Assembly: GCA_021399435.1 (NCBI GenBank)
Contig: JAJTUP010000091.1
Location: 124,001-188,000 of the forward strand
Length of the DNA stretch: 64,000 bases
Origin: Diaporthe sp. PMI_573
Taxonomy: Eukaryota; Ascomycota; Sordariomycetes; Diaporthales; Diaporthaceae
Reading direction: 5' to 3'
A model generated the notes under the pieces. It ran no database searches. It was not told where the DNA came from and worked only from the letters and a program-made list of their open reading frames with translations. The translations under genes were made by a program, and so were the position numbers. Shown one piece after another: positions 54,014 to 64,000 of this stretch (within the stretch, counting starts at the first letter, position 1; each line of letters starts with the position of its first letter).

Positions 54014-57000
54014 CAGTGAAGTAAATAGTGCAAAATACCGTATACGATATTTTTTCAACCCCACACTGCACTGGATTGTTTAGGAATTCGGTGCACTGCA
54101 CGGCATACGGTATTACACTGTATTTAAGCAATATCGTATCGTAATATCATATCGCACGGCGTGCGAAGAGCCGCATGGCCTAAGCATAAAACTAACCAAA
54201 TTGAGTAAGGTTGAGATTCAAGTTTGTCTCGCGGACCATAACAAGATGAAGCTATTCACAGCTAACATATAAGATTATACTATTGCCAGATAACGAGAAC
54301 GCTCCGGAAACCGTTTTCCTAGACCTCACTCGCGTAGGTTAAGGGTTTACTTGAGCTACAGTCTACAGAATTGACTAATTTAACGTCACTCCTATTGCTT
54401 AGGTGGGAGAATGAAGTAGAACTAGAGGTCAAAAGAAAACTCCAGAGATTCGAGCATTTTGAGTTTGAATTGCTTGCATACTATCTATTGCTCGTAATAT
54501 CAGGTATAATGTTAGAAGACCCCTGCTGTTCATCCTCTCCAATGATAGCTGTGTCCAAGACAAGCTCAACGTCGTCAACCCAAGCCAAGTTGCGAGTCTT
54601 CGACCAAGACTTTATGCACTCAATTGCCTCAATTATATCAACCCCTAACCTGTTCCTGCGATCTTGGAGGGCGATTTTTGTATCAGAGAAGAGACGTTCT
54701 AGCTCAGCAGACATCGCAGGAATTGACAAAAGATCGAGCGCCATTTTGGAAAGGTTTGGATAGAGCGTTTGTTGTGTATCCTCAAGCCACCACTTTCGTA
54801 CATCTTTGACTTTGATTCTTGGGGCTGATATATAGTTCTGATACTCATCAAATAGGGTGGGAAGCTCGGGATCCTCATGTTCGTCTTCCCATGCAAGAAA
54901 CGAGTTCTTCACTAGTGGCTTTTCAACCAAGGACTGGGCTGATGACTCCACTGACTTGGCGAGTGGTGCGTAACGAGACCTCCAGAGATCTTCCACGGCA
55001 GTCTTATTGCTCTCAATCCACTCGGGATGTTCCTCCCAGGCAGTGTCAAAGTAGTGCCACTTTCGATGAGGGCTGAGGACAATAGCTGCAACATAAGCAG
55101 ATGACCGCTCTGTAAGAGTGTAATATGCGTCGAGTTTCGCCCATCCAGCATCAATACAAGGCGCCATAAAAGCGTCATCTGCGTACTCGATTCGTGCAGC
55201 CTCAAATTTGCTAAGCAGGAAGTCCATTATTGGTAGCGTTCGATCGATTGTATGCGCGTGACCTTCTGCAGCCTTGGTGGCATCGGTGAATGATTTGAGG
55301 AAGTTGCAGATTTTTTTCAGTTCAGCCCAGTCTTGCTCGGAAACTAGAAACTATTAGTGTTGTCCTCTCAGTTGGATATATAACATACGCGAATCAAGCT
55401 TAAGGTCCTTCTCCTTTGAGCAGTAGTAATCAATTTGATCTGCGAGCTCAATGGCTCTCTCAACCATGTGGTACTTTGAGTTCCATCTTGTATCGTTGTC
55501 ACGAAGAAGACCCTTTTTCTCACTGATCTCTTTAAACCTCTGTATCCGTTGTGCACTACATCGGATAAAGACAACGATGTTGTGGAGCTTGCCAAGAGGA
55601 CCAGTCTTCCTCCACTTCAATATATCAGCGTCTGAAGGCTTGATATATTCGCTTGTAGTGTCATTTTTAACCTGGTTTTTCGTAGGGGCTTCGTCGGGTG
55701 CGGACTTTGGGAACATAAACGCATGCGCTGCTAGATTGATGGTATGACCGTTACAACGAAGGCGGTGATGTTTCGCGTCGTATATGATATTGTGCCTCTC
55801 GTTCAACACTATTACTCATTAGTATTGTTCTCGTAATAAATTGATAGAGGCGTACATTTCTGTAGAGAATTCATCAACGTATCATTCGAGTCTGCATTGT
55901 CTGAAACAAAGTATCCAATCTGGGTGACAATTCCGTATTCCTCGACGACACTCATCACAATATGGGCCTGATTCTCTCCTGAATGCTTGCCGTGTACCTC
56001 TCGTAAAGCAACACAATATGAAACCAGCTCGCCGTTGCTATCAATGAAGTGTGCAACAATACCAAGGATACCAAGCTTATTTGGAGAGGACCATATATCG
56101 ACGGTGAAGTGTATTCTCGAGATAGCTGATTGGAGAACTTGTCGTATACGTCGCTTTTGCGTCTCAAACGTTCGCATCACCCACTCGCGAATCGTTTGAT
56201 GTGATGTAGGTAAAATCGAGAGGACTCCAGGATTGAGGAATTTGAGCAAGCTAAAAGGGCATAAGATTAGTATATGAACCATTAATTTAAGTATGTTAGA
56301 GAACTTACGCTCGAAAGGTTTCTCTTGTTGCCATACGAAGTGCAATCCCGCAGCCTGCAATCCACTCCACATACAGCTGCTCAAACTTATCAGCGTCAAG
56401 ATCTGTCGTTTCGTCATCGTGTCGACGGCGTTTGAGGGGATTCGCGTTCTGAGACATCCGTGAGAAGGCTTCCTCAAGGTGATTCCTTGTTTTAGCAGCC
56501 CTTTCTTCATTAGGCGTTAATATATCGAGAGTAGTGTGAGATTTGAGGTGCTTGTAGATGTGTGTCGTGCCTCCATTTTCGAGATATTCGGCAGGCTTCC
56601 CTTTACAGTACTTGCAACGCCATATAATCTGACCTTCCGTATTACGGACGATCTGATTCCTCCCGAAGGGCGTATGATCCCATATCTTTGACGTACGCTT
56701 CTTCTTCTTAAATTGAGCGGTTAACAACGGCGAAATAGATGTCTCTCCGACGTCAGTATCTCCGTTGTCGCTGATAACCGACGAATCAGGGGCTATTGAA
56801 GTCTGGGATGATGTAGCCGTGAAGGAAGCGCTAATACCTGAGCGCTGAGAAGTCATTATTTCGTAGAATAAGACTTGTTGATGAAGTAGGTGAAAATTCA
56901 GGAGCTGACACGCTTCACGTAAGGGGCACAGGCCGTATTCATCCAAAAGCGTGCTTGGAACCAGCAAATTGATTGCATTGAAGAAAAGAACTGAAAGCTC

Positions 57001-57380
57001 TCGGAGAGCTGGCTAGCTTGTTACATACTCAACGCTCAGGAGTTTGTGGCGAGGCCTTTATTTGGTGGCGTTATTAGCATCGGCATCAGCTGAGTGCAGA
57101 TCAACAGCCCAACCGGGTTACACTTCATTAGTAAAAAGTTCTGTAAATTGGGATTTTCATAATGCCTCATGTATGGGGAGAGACATCGTATTACTCGTAT
57201 TACATACCGGTAGTACTTGCACCATATTTGATATCATATTTATACGATATTTGAACGACCATGCACTGTATTACACGGTTTCCGGTGCTGCTTGCACTGC
57301 ACGGTATAAAAATACCGTGCAGGCAATACGATATTGAATATGATATCGTCTTATTTACGGCCACACTATTTACTTCACTG
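54014..57380 (-). mobile_element. hAT-3 DNA transposon, full length
   Basis: 3367 bp with perfect 17-bp ends: CAGTGAAGTAAATAGTG at 54014 and its reverse complement ending at 57380. Subterminal zones hold palindromic ACCGTGCA/TGCACGGT and ATATCGTAT motifs. The 8-bp flanks differ (GCCTCTCG left, AGGAAAGT right). The left flank is the helicase fragment, the right flank a different hAT gene (hAT-4). The element therefore lost its original partner flank through rearrangement. The transposase is intact. Confidence 0.9.
54481..56856 (-). CDS. hAT transposase of hAT-3 (four exons, intact)
   Basis: Exons are 56856-56309, 56250-55856, 55808-55389 and 55343-54481, with introns of 58, 47 and 45 bp. They splice to one 741-residue frame. 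The product starts MTSQRSGISASF, which I prefer to an upstream in-frame ATG at 56967. It shows a BED finger (SKIWDHTPFG, WRCKYCKGKPAEY, then HIYKHLKSH) and the first catalytic Asp (IHFTVDIWSSPNKLG). The second Asp is in YFVSDNADSNDTLM, followed by RCNGHTINLAAHAF. The C-terminal block has LLSIPAMSAELERLFSDTKI with the catalytic Glu; the usual Cys of SAECER is Leu here. No stops or shifts were found, so the enzyme may be active. Confidence 0.9.
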
Positions 57381-58596
57381 AGGAAAGTCGGTGGCTTGAG
57401 CGAATGTCGCAAACCAGGTTATGCAATTTGCCTGTTTGATATCAGTCCAGAAATCCGCCTGATCAGACGTCCTACTGACCAACTGGACCTCTTTTGCGCC
57501 ATGCCATCCACTCACGGTCAGTTGCTAGGGCTTCGTCGAACTCGTCGGCCTCCATACCATTCTCGTATGGTGCAAATAGCAGGGCCTTTGCAGAGAGGTT
57601 GAGGATATGGCCAAAGCAACGGCCTCGTCGACTTGCGCCGTGGAATCCCAAGAGATCTCCCAACTCCCCCATTGCGGTATCGTTATTAGTAGCGTTGTCA
57701 AGGACGGCATATCCTATCTTGCCAGTAATATTGAATCTCTGCAAGATGCTGTAGACAACTTCCGCGATGTTAAAGCCCGTATGGCGTTGAGAGATCTCGG
57801 GAACCCCCAGGATCAACTTCACGGGCTTCCCTTCGTCGTCCCTGCAGAAGCAAGCAATACCATACAGGGGGAGTTGGTTCCTAGCTGTCCAGCCATCAAA
57901 GGAGATGTGGACAAGACCCTGCCGGCTTTCCAGGTAGGTGGTGATAGTGGCAGAATGTTTCTCGAACTCGGAGATGATCTTGCTGCGAATAGCGTCGCCA
58001 GACAGGTGTGCGTTCTGTATGGCCACAGCTGGGTTCAGGTATTCAAAGATCTGGCGCAACATGGGGTTCTCCGCCTCGGTAAATGGCTTATTGCCCGATA
58101 CAATATAATGTACAAGGAGTCGCCTGAACTCGCTTCTGTTAAAGGACTTGATAAACACGTTGGCGATTGCCTGGTCACGTGGCTGGGAGACGTCCAATTT
58201 GAAGGCGTCTACAATCGATCTCTGTGTAGGCCGTGGTGGTTGGCTAGATCTACGCTTCTCCATCACCCCCTTGGGCTGGCTGGCAGGAGCGGTGATCTGG
58301 TGGGCTTTGTAGAGGTGGTCCATCATATTTACTGTGCCTTTTTCCTTGTACGCAGCTGGCTTGTGGCTTCTCTTTTGCACACAGAGTTTGCAAAGCCAGT
58401 GGCGGTCTCTGCCATCTTTCTCGATGTCATAGCCGTAGGCCCAGACCCAAGCCTTGAGATCGCGTGTGCGCTCGCTGTGGGTCCAGCCAGCCCAGCGAGC
58501 TGTTTCAAAGAGACCATCCAAGGCCTGGACGTCGTCAGGAGGAGGAACGAGGGGATGATCGGCAGGAAAATCAACGGGAGATACGTTGTCATCCAT
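57381..58596 (-). pseudogene. hAT-4 transposase, 5' two thirds, cut by hAT-3
   Basis: Exon 58596-57480 and exon 57431-57381 are joined by a 48-bp intron (GTCAGT...AAACAG) that restores RKRGPVGKLHNLVCDIRSSH. The frame shows a BED finger (WVWAYGYDI, HWLCKLC, then HLYKAH), the first catalytic Asp (VHISFDGWTARNQLPLYGIA), the second Asp (YAVLDNATNNDTAM), and RCFGHILNLSAK. It is cut at 57381, where hAT-3 begins; the dimerisation and catalytic Glu region is not found on the other side of hAT-3. It is closely related to hAT-2. No CACTG end was found between 58597 and 58834. Confidence 0.88.
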
Positions 58597-58834
58597 AATA
58601 TAGGCCTGTAGGCATTGCTTGGTGTCACAGAACGAGGGAGATCAAAGGGTCTGGCAGGCATCACGCGTACATCACGCGTGTATGTCGCGCCAAGCCTCTA
58701 TCGTGATTGTATTGACCGGCTATATTTGAGCCTATATAGCTGACTCAGGGGACCAAGGGGCTCAAAAAGCATAAAAAATGGGTCGACGGCAACGAAGGCA
58801 ACGTAAAGGCAATATTGCCCATCTGAGATTGCGT

Positions 58835-61700
58835 CAGTGATGTTATTGGATTGGAGGCAATTTGGATTGGATTGGATTTGTCGGAAAATGGCTGGACTGG
58901 ATTTGGGTTTCTCGAAGATTTGGACTGGATTGGATTGATTGGCAACCAGCTCCTGGAGCTCCAATGGTCTAACCTGATAAGGCAAGAGCTAAGCCTAATT
59001 GAGTGGTCATTAGGAGTCTCCCGTCGTAGCTCCCGTCGCAGACCACGACACGACGCGCGAACTATCGTTCCGCTATTGGGTTAACATCTAACACGCGCAG
59101 ATTGCTGCGCTATTAAAAGCATGGAGGCAAACGCGTCGCTCGCGACTTCAGCAGTCCTTCTACTGTGGCAGACGTGTCTGAACAGTTCACTCACCAGCTA
59201 CACCATGGCCACTATCTCCAGCTATTTCGGTGCTGCCAGCGGTCGCCGTCCTGATTCTGACAGTTATTCTTGCTCCATCATATATTAGTCCTCGCCCAAA
59301 CGACCTCGACGGAATCCTGATCGAACCCGACGAATTCAAGCTGAATGGGAAGCAATTTGTACGCTACTCTGTTGTGGCAAAGTCCCAAAATCACACCAAG
59401 AAAAGGACATCAGTCGTCTGGCAGTATGGTGAAGACATACAACTCAAGCAGGACCCGACGAAGAGGTTCTGGTACTGTTATCTGTGCGAATAGCAGCAGC
59501 GCCAACAGGGACTTCCTATTTCCGGCAAGGGCAATTGCACTGCCTTAGACCACCTGGAATCGAAACACCAAATCGATAGGGAGACTGGTGAGCACAGACA
59601 TGCAAAGCGCCACCCATTGCAGCCATCAATTGTTGACTTCAACAACATATCCACCCTTGTATTCAAACGCCGATTTGACGAGTTCAAGGAACTTCTGATT
59701 CGATGGATCGTCTATTGTCACATCGCCTTCTTTTAAATCGAGAACCTCTACTTTTGCGAACTCCTCTTCTATGTTTTTCCTGGCCTGACAACACTCCTTC
59801 CAAAGGCGAGACTAGTGATTTGCAGATGGATAATAGAGGCCTTTGGGGCACGAAAGGACAGACTGCGTCAAGAAATGCAAGCGGCCCACAGCAATATATC
59901 GATATCGTTCGATTTATGGACGTCACCGAACTATTAAGCTATCCTTGGATGTGTCGCGCACTTTATCAACAGAAGTGGCAAGAGAAGAACGGTTGTTCTG
60001 GCTCTTTGTGAACTAGTTGGCAAACATTTAGGTGAGAATATGGCAGATGTCCTCCTGCAAATATTTGACGACTACGGGATAAGTGGCCGGATTGGTTATT
60101 TCATGGCAGACAATGCAAGTTTAAATGATGCATGTATCGACCTGGTCCTGCGGGCTCTTTATCCGAACATGAGCAGGAAACATCGCGTACGACGACGCCT
60201 TCGGTGTTTCGGCCATATCGTCAATCTCTGCGCCCAGGCGTTTATTATGGGAAAGGATGCTGCAAAGACCTGCAAGGATCTGGACTCTGCGTATCGAGAA
60301 GGGGACTACACACAGATTCGTGAGCTGTGGAAGAAGCGTGGTGCAATTGGGAGGCTCCAATTCTTATTTCTTATCAATTGGACGCGCTCTTAATGTCAAA
60401 GAACGTATCCAGCTCTTCTGCGATCAATATGAGCCTCCACAAAGTGACAGAGACATCCTGGACCAACGCCTCAGCCCACGGCAATGGGATGAACTCGGCC
60501 ACCTCCACGACCAACTTGAGACATTCTACGAGGCCACAGTAATGAACGAAGGCAGACAGTGGACTCTTGCAGATCATTTTCAATCGCTGGACTGGCTTAT
60601 GGACGAAATCCACCTTGCTCGGCGAAAGTTTGAACAGCTCGCTGAAGACGCCCTGCGGAAGCGTGGCCCGAATAGACAGGATAAGCAGAACGAATTCGAC
60701 GACTATAACTGGCTTGCTGCGGCTGCAGAAGTTGCCTGGCAGAAATGCGAGAAGTACTACAACAAGGCCGATGAGTCGCCCGCTTACTACGCCGCCATAT
60801 CGTTGAATCCAAGCCTTAAGAACCAATGGTACTATCAGGTTTGGAATGGCAGTGATGATAAGCGTGCCTGGATCCAACCTGCCGTTGGAGCAGTTAAGGA
60901 GCTCTGGGTTGACGAATACAAAGGCAAGTTCGCCCACGGCGCGCCAGTTCCTACCCACGTCTTTAAGGCCCCAGAACCGAAAGAGAAATCGTTTACTTCA
61001 GTGAGAAACCACAAGCGTCTCAAACTACGCCACCTCGGCCCTAATTCAAGCCCCGAACTGCCCTCAACCGATCACTACGATGAGTTTATCACCAGTGACG
61101 TTATCGGCCTTAATGATGACGAGGAATTCGACCCCATCCAGTACTGGAATGAGCGTTACCACTCGCAGACGGACCTAGCTCGTATGGCGCTGGACGTTTT
61201 AGCCCTGCCTCCCATGTCGGATGAGTGTGAGCGCCTTTTTAGCAGCGCCAAGCTCCTCCTTACAGATCATCGCTCACGGCTCCGGATGGACGTCATTGAA
61301 GCCAGCGAGTGCTTACGAGCTTGGTATGGTCGCCCGGAGCAGAAGGCATTTGATGACTCTGCCATCGGTTTGATGGAGGGTGAGGCACGGAGTACAGTTA
61401 GGGCGGATGGGCCGGGTGAGGGAGAGGAAGGCGGCGAAGATGATGGAAGTGAGAAGTCGAACATACAGGAGACGCAAGTTGCTATAGAACATGAGCTCCG
61501 TAGTTAGGTGGTGTCATAACCCAAGGACAAGAACAGTTCTACTCCAAGTCTGCTTATTCAGCGGCTCATTGATTGTCCCAAAAGGGTAAAAATACGAACT
61601 GGATCGGTTCTGGATATCCTGGAGGCTGCCCGTCCCCACGTCTGGACTGGATTGGATCGGGGCTCGGATCCAGCTCCAATCCAATCCAATAACATCACTG
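58835..61700 (+). mobile_element. hAT-5 DNA transposon, decayed
   Basis: The ends match perfectly: CAGTGATGTTATTGGATTGG at 58835 and its reverse complement ending at 61700 (20 bp). Subterminal repeats of TTGGATTGGA (GGATTGGATTGGAT at 58845-58940 and inverted near 61655-61690) are prominent. The flanking octamers are GATTGCGT and ACACCACA, so there is no TSD. The internal gene is disabled. Confidence 0.92.
59300..61507 (+). pseudogene. hAT transposase of hAT-5, with stops and a deletion
   Basis: The N-terminal BED region (TSVVWQYGEDI, FWYCYLC) is cut by TAG at 59491-59493. CAG codons follow directly, suggesting CAG to TAG. The finger continues after it (NCTALDHLESKHQID). Further stops and shifts occur to about 60040 around ISFDLWTSPNY. 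The next block has YFMADNASLNDACIDL and RCFGHIVNLCAQAFIMG. Near 60350 the conserved stretch between KKRGAIGRL and RALNVKERIQLF is deleted. From there an open frame to 61507 carries the C-terminal half, with LALPPMSDECERLFSSAKLL. Not translatable as one protein. Confidence 0.9.
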
Positions 61701-62290
61701 ACACCACACCAAGCATCTCGACTACAACCCTTCTCGTAGAAACAACCAGCTATTGCACTGCTACAACGCTGCTACCTACTGTGTATCCCTATTCACTCTG
61801 CTTGTATTCAAAAACCCTTACAACTGGTCACACATGACCTACTATGAATTGCTTTCCCATAATGTCCCATGCTCCTACAACTGGCCTCTTCGAAGGGGCG
61901 CCCCAATACAACCGGCGTTGTACCACTTGCTTTCCCACAAGGATGTTAGAGAAAGTTGGATCGTAATATCTCTTGGGGACCGCAAGTTTCCCAGGGAATG
62001 CAGCAGAAGCTTATCAAACTGCCTGTTGGCGTTTCGTAGGTCACCCATCCATCGCAATTCCCAAGATGCCGATTTAATTAGCAACGAGCCTCGAAAGTTA
62101 CGGAATACCGGCTTCGGTTATAGTAAAGTAGCTTACGAGTTCATGAGTGAATCTAACAAGGGAGCAAGTACTTTGTAGTATAACGCTTAATATAAATGTA
62201 ACATTTCCTAACATTTAGTAGAGTAAGATCATAGACTAATCTTAAGTAGTTTAGTAATCTAATAAGATGGGTATTAAAGCAACATACCCT
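61701..62290. other. No gene recognised
   Basis: AT-rich sequence with short ORFs. CCATGCTCCTACAACTGG and TGACCTACTATGAATTGCTT may be repeat debris, but no element can be named. Confidence 0.35.
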
Positions 62291-62960
62291 TTACCCGCTC
62301 GCACAATTACGGTCAAGAAAGGCAAAATTTGTCCGATCGTAAATTGCCAACTTCACATCGCGCCATCGCCAGCTGCTGATTATGGAGACCCAGCATCGCC
62401 CTAAACCAGTCCCACGCCACCCACTGCAAATATTCTTAGGCGTAAGGGCCGTCGATCTTGCCTTCTTGTAGCAGTGAAGAAACAGTCTCTTGCCTGTAAT
62501 TGTCCCGTCGCTGAAGAAGCTCGATTGACCAGCCTCTTTGCGGTATGCCGCTTTCAGCGACGAAAATACACCAACGTCGAGCGGCTGCAGTACGTGCGAA
62601 GTGTGAGGAGGAAGATAAATCACATAGATCTTATTCGAGAAGCATTCCCACATAAAATCGAGTGTTGTGTGGCTTTTGTGCCCATCCAGAACCAACAATC
62701 GCCACTCCTTGGGGTCCCTCGGGGTAGTTGACGGGATGAAGATCTTCTGAAGCCATTCGAGGGCGACGTCGTTGTCAGTCCATCCAGCCGTTTTTTGTTG
62801 CCGTAAAGTGCCAATAGTCATACCCTTCGAGCGCTTCGAACCACTGTTGTTGAACACTTTTGCCCTTAAAGATCACGAGCGGAGGGCACGCCCTGCCCGT
62901 GGTGTCACGGTAGCAGGCGAGCAGCCACAGACAGGTGGACGTCGAGCAGTCAGGGTGATC
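62291..62960 (-). pseudogene. pogo-type DDE_1 transposase fragment (catalytic domain)
   Basis: From 62960 down, minus-strand frames give PPLVIFKGKSVQQQWF, then NGW. A few extra bases (about 62787-62790) shift the frame into TDNDVALEWLQKIFIPST, LLVLDGHKSHTTLDFMWECF, LPPHTSHVLQPLDVGVFSSL and GWRGTGLG. Two catalytic Asp (LDGHKSH and LQPLDV) are retained; the N-terminal HTH part and first Asp are missing. The subfamily differs from pogo-1 and is nearer the remnant at 2 kb. Confidence 0.85.
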
Positions 62961-63149
62961 AGGCAGGTCCTCTATTTACTACGTACAGGCTCTATCCTCA
63001 TGCTGATATGCAGGCATTCATTTTTATGAACGACCGTGTACTGGATCGTGTAGAGGATCAGAAGTATGCTCATAAAAACGCCATGTCCGGCAGAATCGAC
63101 TGATCCTGCTACGCTGCGCGGCTTTTGATGGTCCGAGGCGGCCTAGCAC

Positions 63150-63640
63150 CCACCCAGGGCAAATATTCGATTTGGTGATTTTGGAGTTGTGGTGAGGTTG
63201 CAGTGCTAGTCTGAAGATTTAAAGTTTTGGTGGGCGGGTTTGTTTTAGGTGTAGATCGCGTCCCCATTTTTCGCGTTGGTCTCGCATCACTCTACCTACT
63301 TAAATAGTTAATACGCTAGAAATCAACAACCACAATGCCAATCTACTCAAAAGAGGAGAAAATCAAACTAGCGCTTTAGGCAAAAGAAACCCTTGAGTGC
63401 ACGTCAGGCTGCACGGATCTTCAACATCCCTCATAGTACGTTGTCAGACAGGATGAATAACCGACCATATCGCGAAGAATTACGCGTCAATAACTATAAA
63501 CTGGACCAAATCAAAGAGCAAACACTTATCTAATATATCATTGATCAAGATATACGAGGATTTCCAATGCGGCTTTCTGGTGTGGAAGATATGGCCCACT
63601 TCTCTCTCCTTGAACAACGACTATCTCCGAAAGACGTTCC
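63150..63640 (+). pseudogene. pogo-type transposon 5' fragment (TIR-proximal leader and HTH start)
   Basis: The stretch CTAGCACCCACCCAGGGCAA, GTTTTGGTGGGCGGGTTTGT and CGCATCACTCTACCTACTTA copies, in diverged form, the leader of pogo-1 and pogo-2. It then begins MPIYSKEEKIKLAL followed by a stop. Shifted frames go on with LSDRMNNRPYREELRVNNYK and DQDIRGFPMRLSGVEDMA. Everything beyond the first HTH region is missing. Dead. Confidence 0.85.
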
Positions 63641-64000
63641 TTGCTACTCCACAACTATCTCGCCATGGCGCACCAGGGCGCGACTAAGCCTAGTAAAGAT
63701 ACCTCTGGAATCACCTCATTAGCACGTTCCATAAAAGGTGCAGAGGTATATGAGTTACCCATTGCTCCTCGCGTATTTCCACCTGTGCCGTTTTTAGCTC
63801 TGCCTGGAGGTCGTCGTCGATGATTACATACTGTGCGCCTCCATCGAGAGCAGAGAAGACTGTATTTGTTTAACCCCTGGAGCCCTAGACCCACTCAGCC
63901 ATAAGACAGCTCACCTACCAGTATAGCAGCTTCGATGTTCCTCCCGCAAACCTTCTGTAATCATTTGATGGCTCCGGAAGACAACCTTAAAGTTATTTGC
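63641..64000. other. No gene recognised at window end
   Basis: Opposed ORFs of 60 and 79 codons only. No family signature. Confidence 0.35.

Noticed and set aside
57607..58611. 334-codon plus-strand ORF
   Set aside because: Shadow of the hAT-4 transposase, which is clearly coded on the minus strand.
60374..60958. 194-codon minus-strand ORF
   Set aside because: Antisense shadow of the hAT-5 C-terminal half.
1..64000. Starship-type giant element
   Set aside because: I looked for a DUF3435-like tyrosine recombinase captain and recognised none, and there is no pair of long-range direct repeats I can point to. Cargo-like genes alone are not enough.
1..64000. CRISPR array, tRNA or rRNA genes
   Set aside because: No regular spacer-repeat array; no convincing tRNA A/B box pair or rRNA sequence was found by eye.

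Overview
This window looks like a transposon-rich accessory region of a filamentous ascomycete (Pezizomycotina). Genes carry short GT-AG introns of about 45-140 bp. The protein families are typical of that group: highly reducing PKS, P450, a DUF3716-like protein, fungal PD-(D/E)XK proteins, a restriction-fold/kinase-like protein, fungal Myb/SANT-like proteins, ankyrin proteins, and many hAT and pogo/Fot transposons. I cannot name the genus. There is no prokaryotic or organellar signature.

Layout. 0-6 kb holds remnants: the end of an HR-PKS (ER into KR), a decayed pogo transposase and an ankyrin fragment. 5.9-11 kb is one cytochrome P450 gene split by a 3.3-kb hAT element (hAT-1) with a CAGTG terminal inverted repeat (TIR) and a perfect 8-bp target site duplication (TSD). 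12-15.3 kb holds a spliced DUF3716-type gene, a possible LINE tail and a two-exon unknown gene. 16-20 kb holds an AT-hook ORF, a truncated intronless DNA-ligase-IV-like gene, the first exon of an Hst3/4-type sirtuin and a Myb/SANT-like gene. 20.5-24.3 kb is mostly debris. 24.3-26.6 kb is an intact pogo element with perfect 172-bp TIRs. 26.8-27.8 kb is a TATA-binding-protein gene with an early stop. 28.3-31.2 kb has two truncated genes abutting head to head: ankyrin/ZZ and REase-kinase. 31.3-35 kb has a Copia RT fragment and an unusual field of AAGGCGGTG motifs. 36-37.5 kb is an intact RING-H2 ubiquitin ligase gene. 38.3-41.4 kb is hAT-2. 42.6-44.2 kb holds direct repeats and pogo pieces. 44.8-47.6 kb is an intact six-exon ligase-IV-like gene. 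48.2-48.7 kb is a Lys/Ala-rich ORF that runs into a solo pogo TIR. 50.7-52.3 kb is a two-exon PD-(D/E)XK gene. 53.3-61.7 kb is a PIF1-helicase fragment followed by three hAT elements, one inserted in another. 62.3-63.6 kb is more pogo debris.

How the pieces relate. Only a handful of genes look functional: the DUF3716-like gene, the 545-aa unknown, the Myb/SANT-like gene (5' end uncertain), RING-H2, the complete ligase, PD-(D/E)XK, and the transposases of hAT-1, hAT-3 and pogo-1. Much of the rest is duplicated or broken host genes. The most interesting host content is a divergent family of ligase-IV-like enzymes without BRCT domains, present twice and once divergently paired with a sirtuin exon, together with nuclease-fold proteins. 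Several premature stops fit C-to-T change in CpA context (CAG to TAG), which is consistent with, but does not prove, repeat-induced point mutation.
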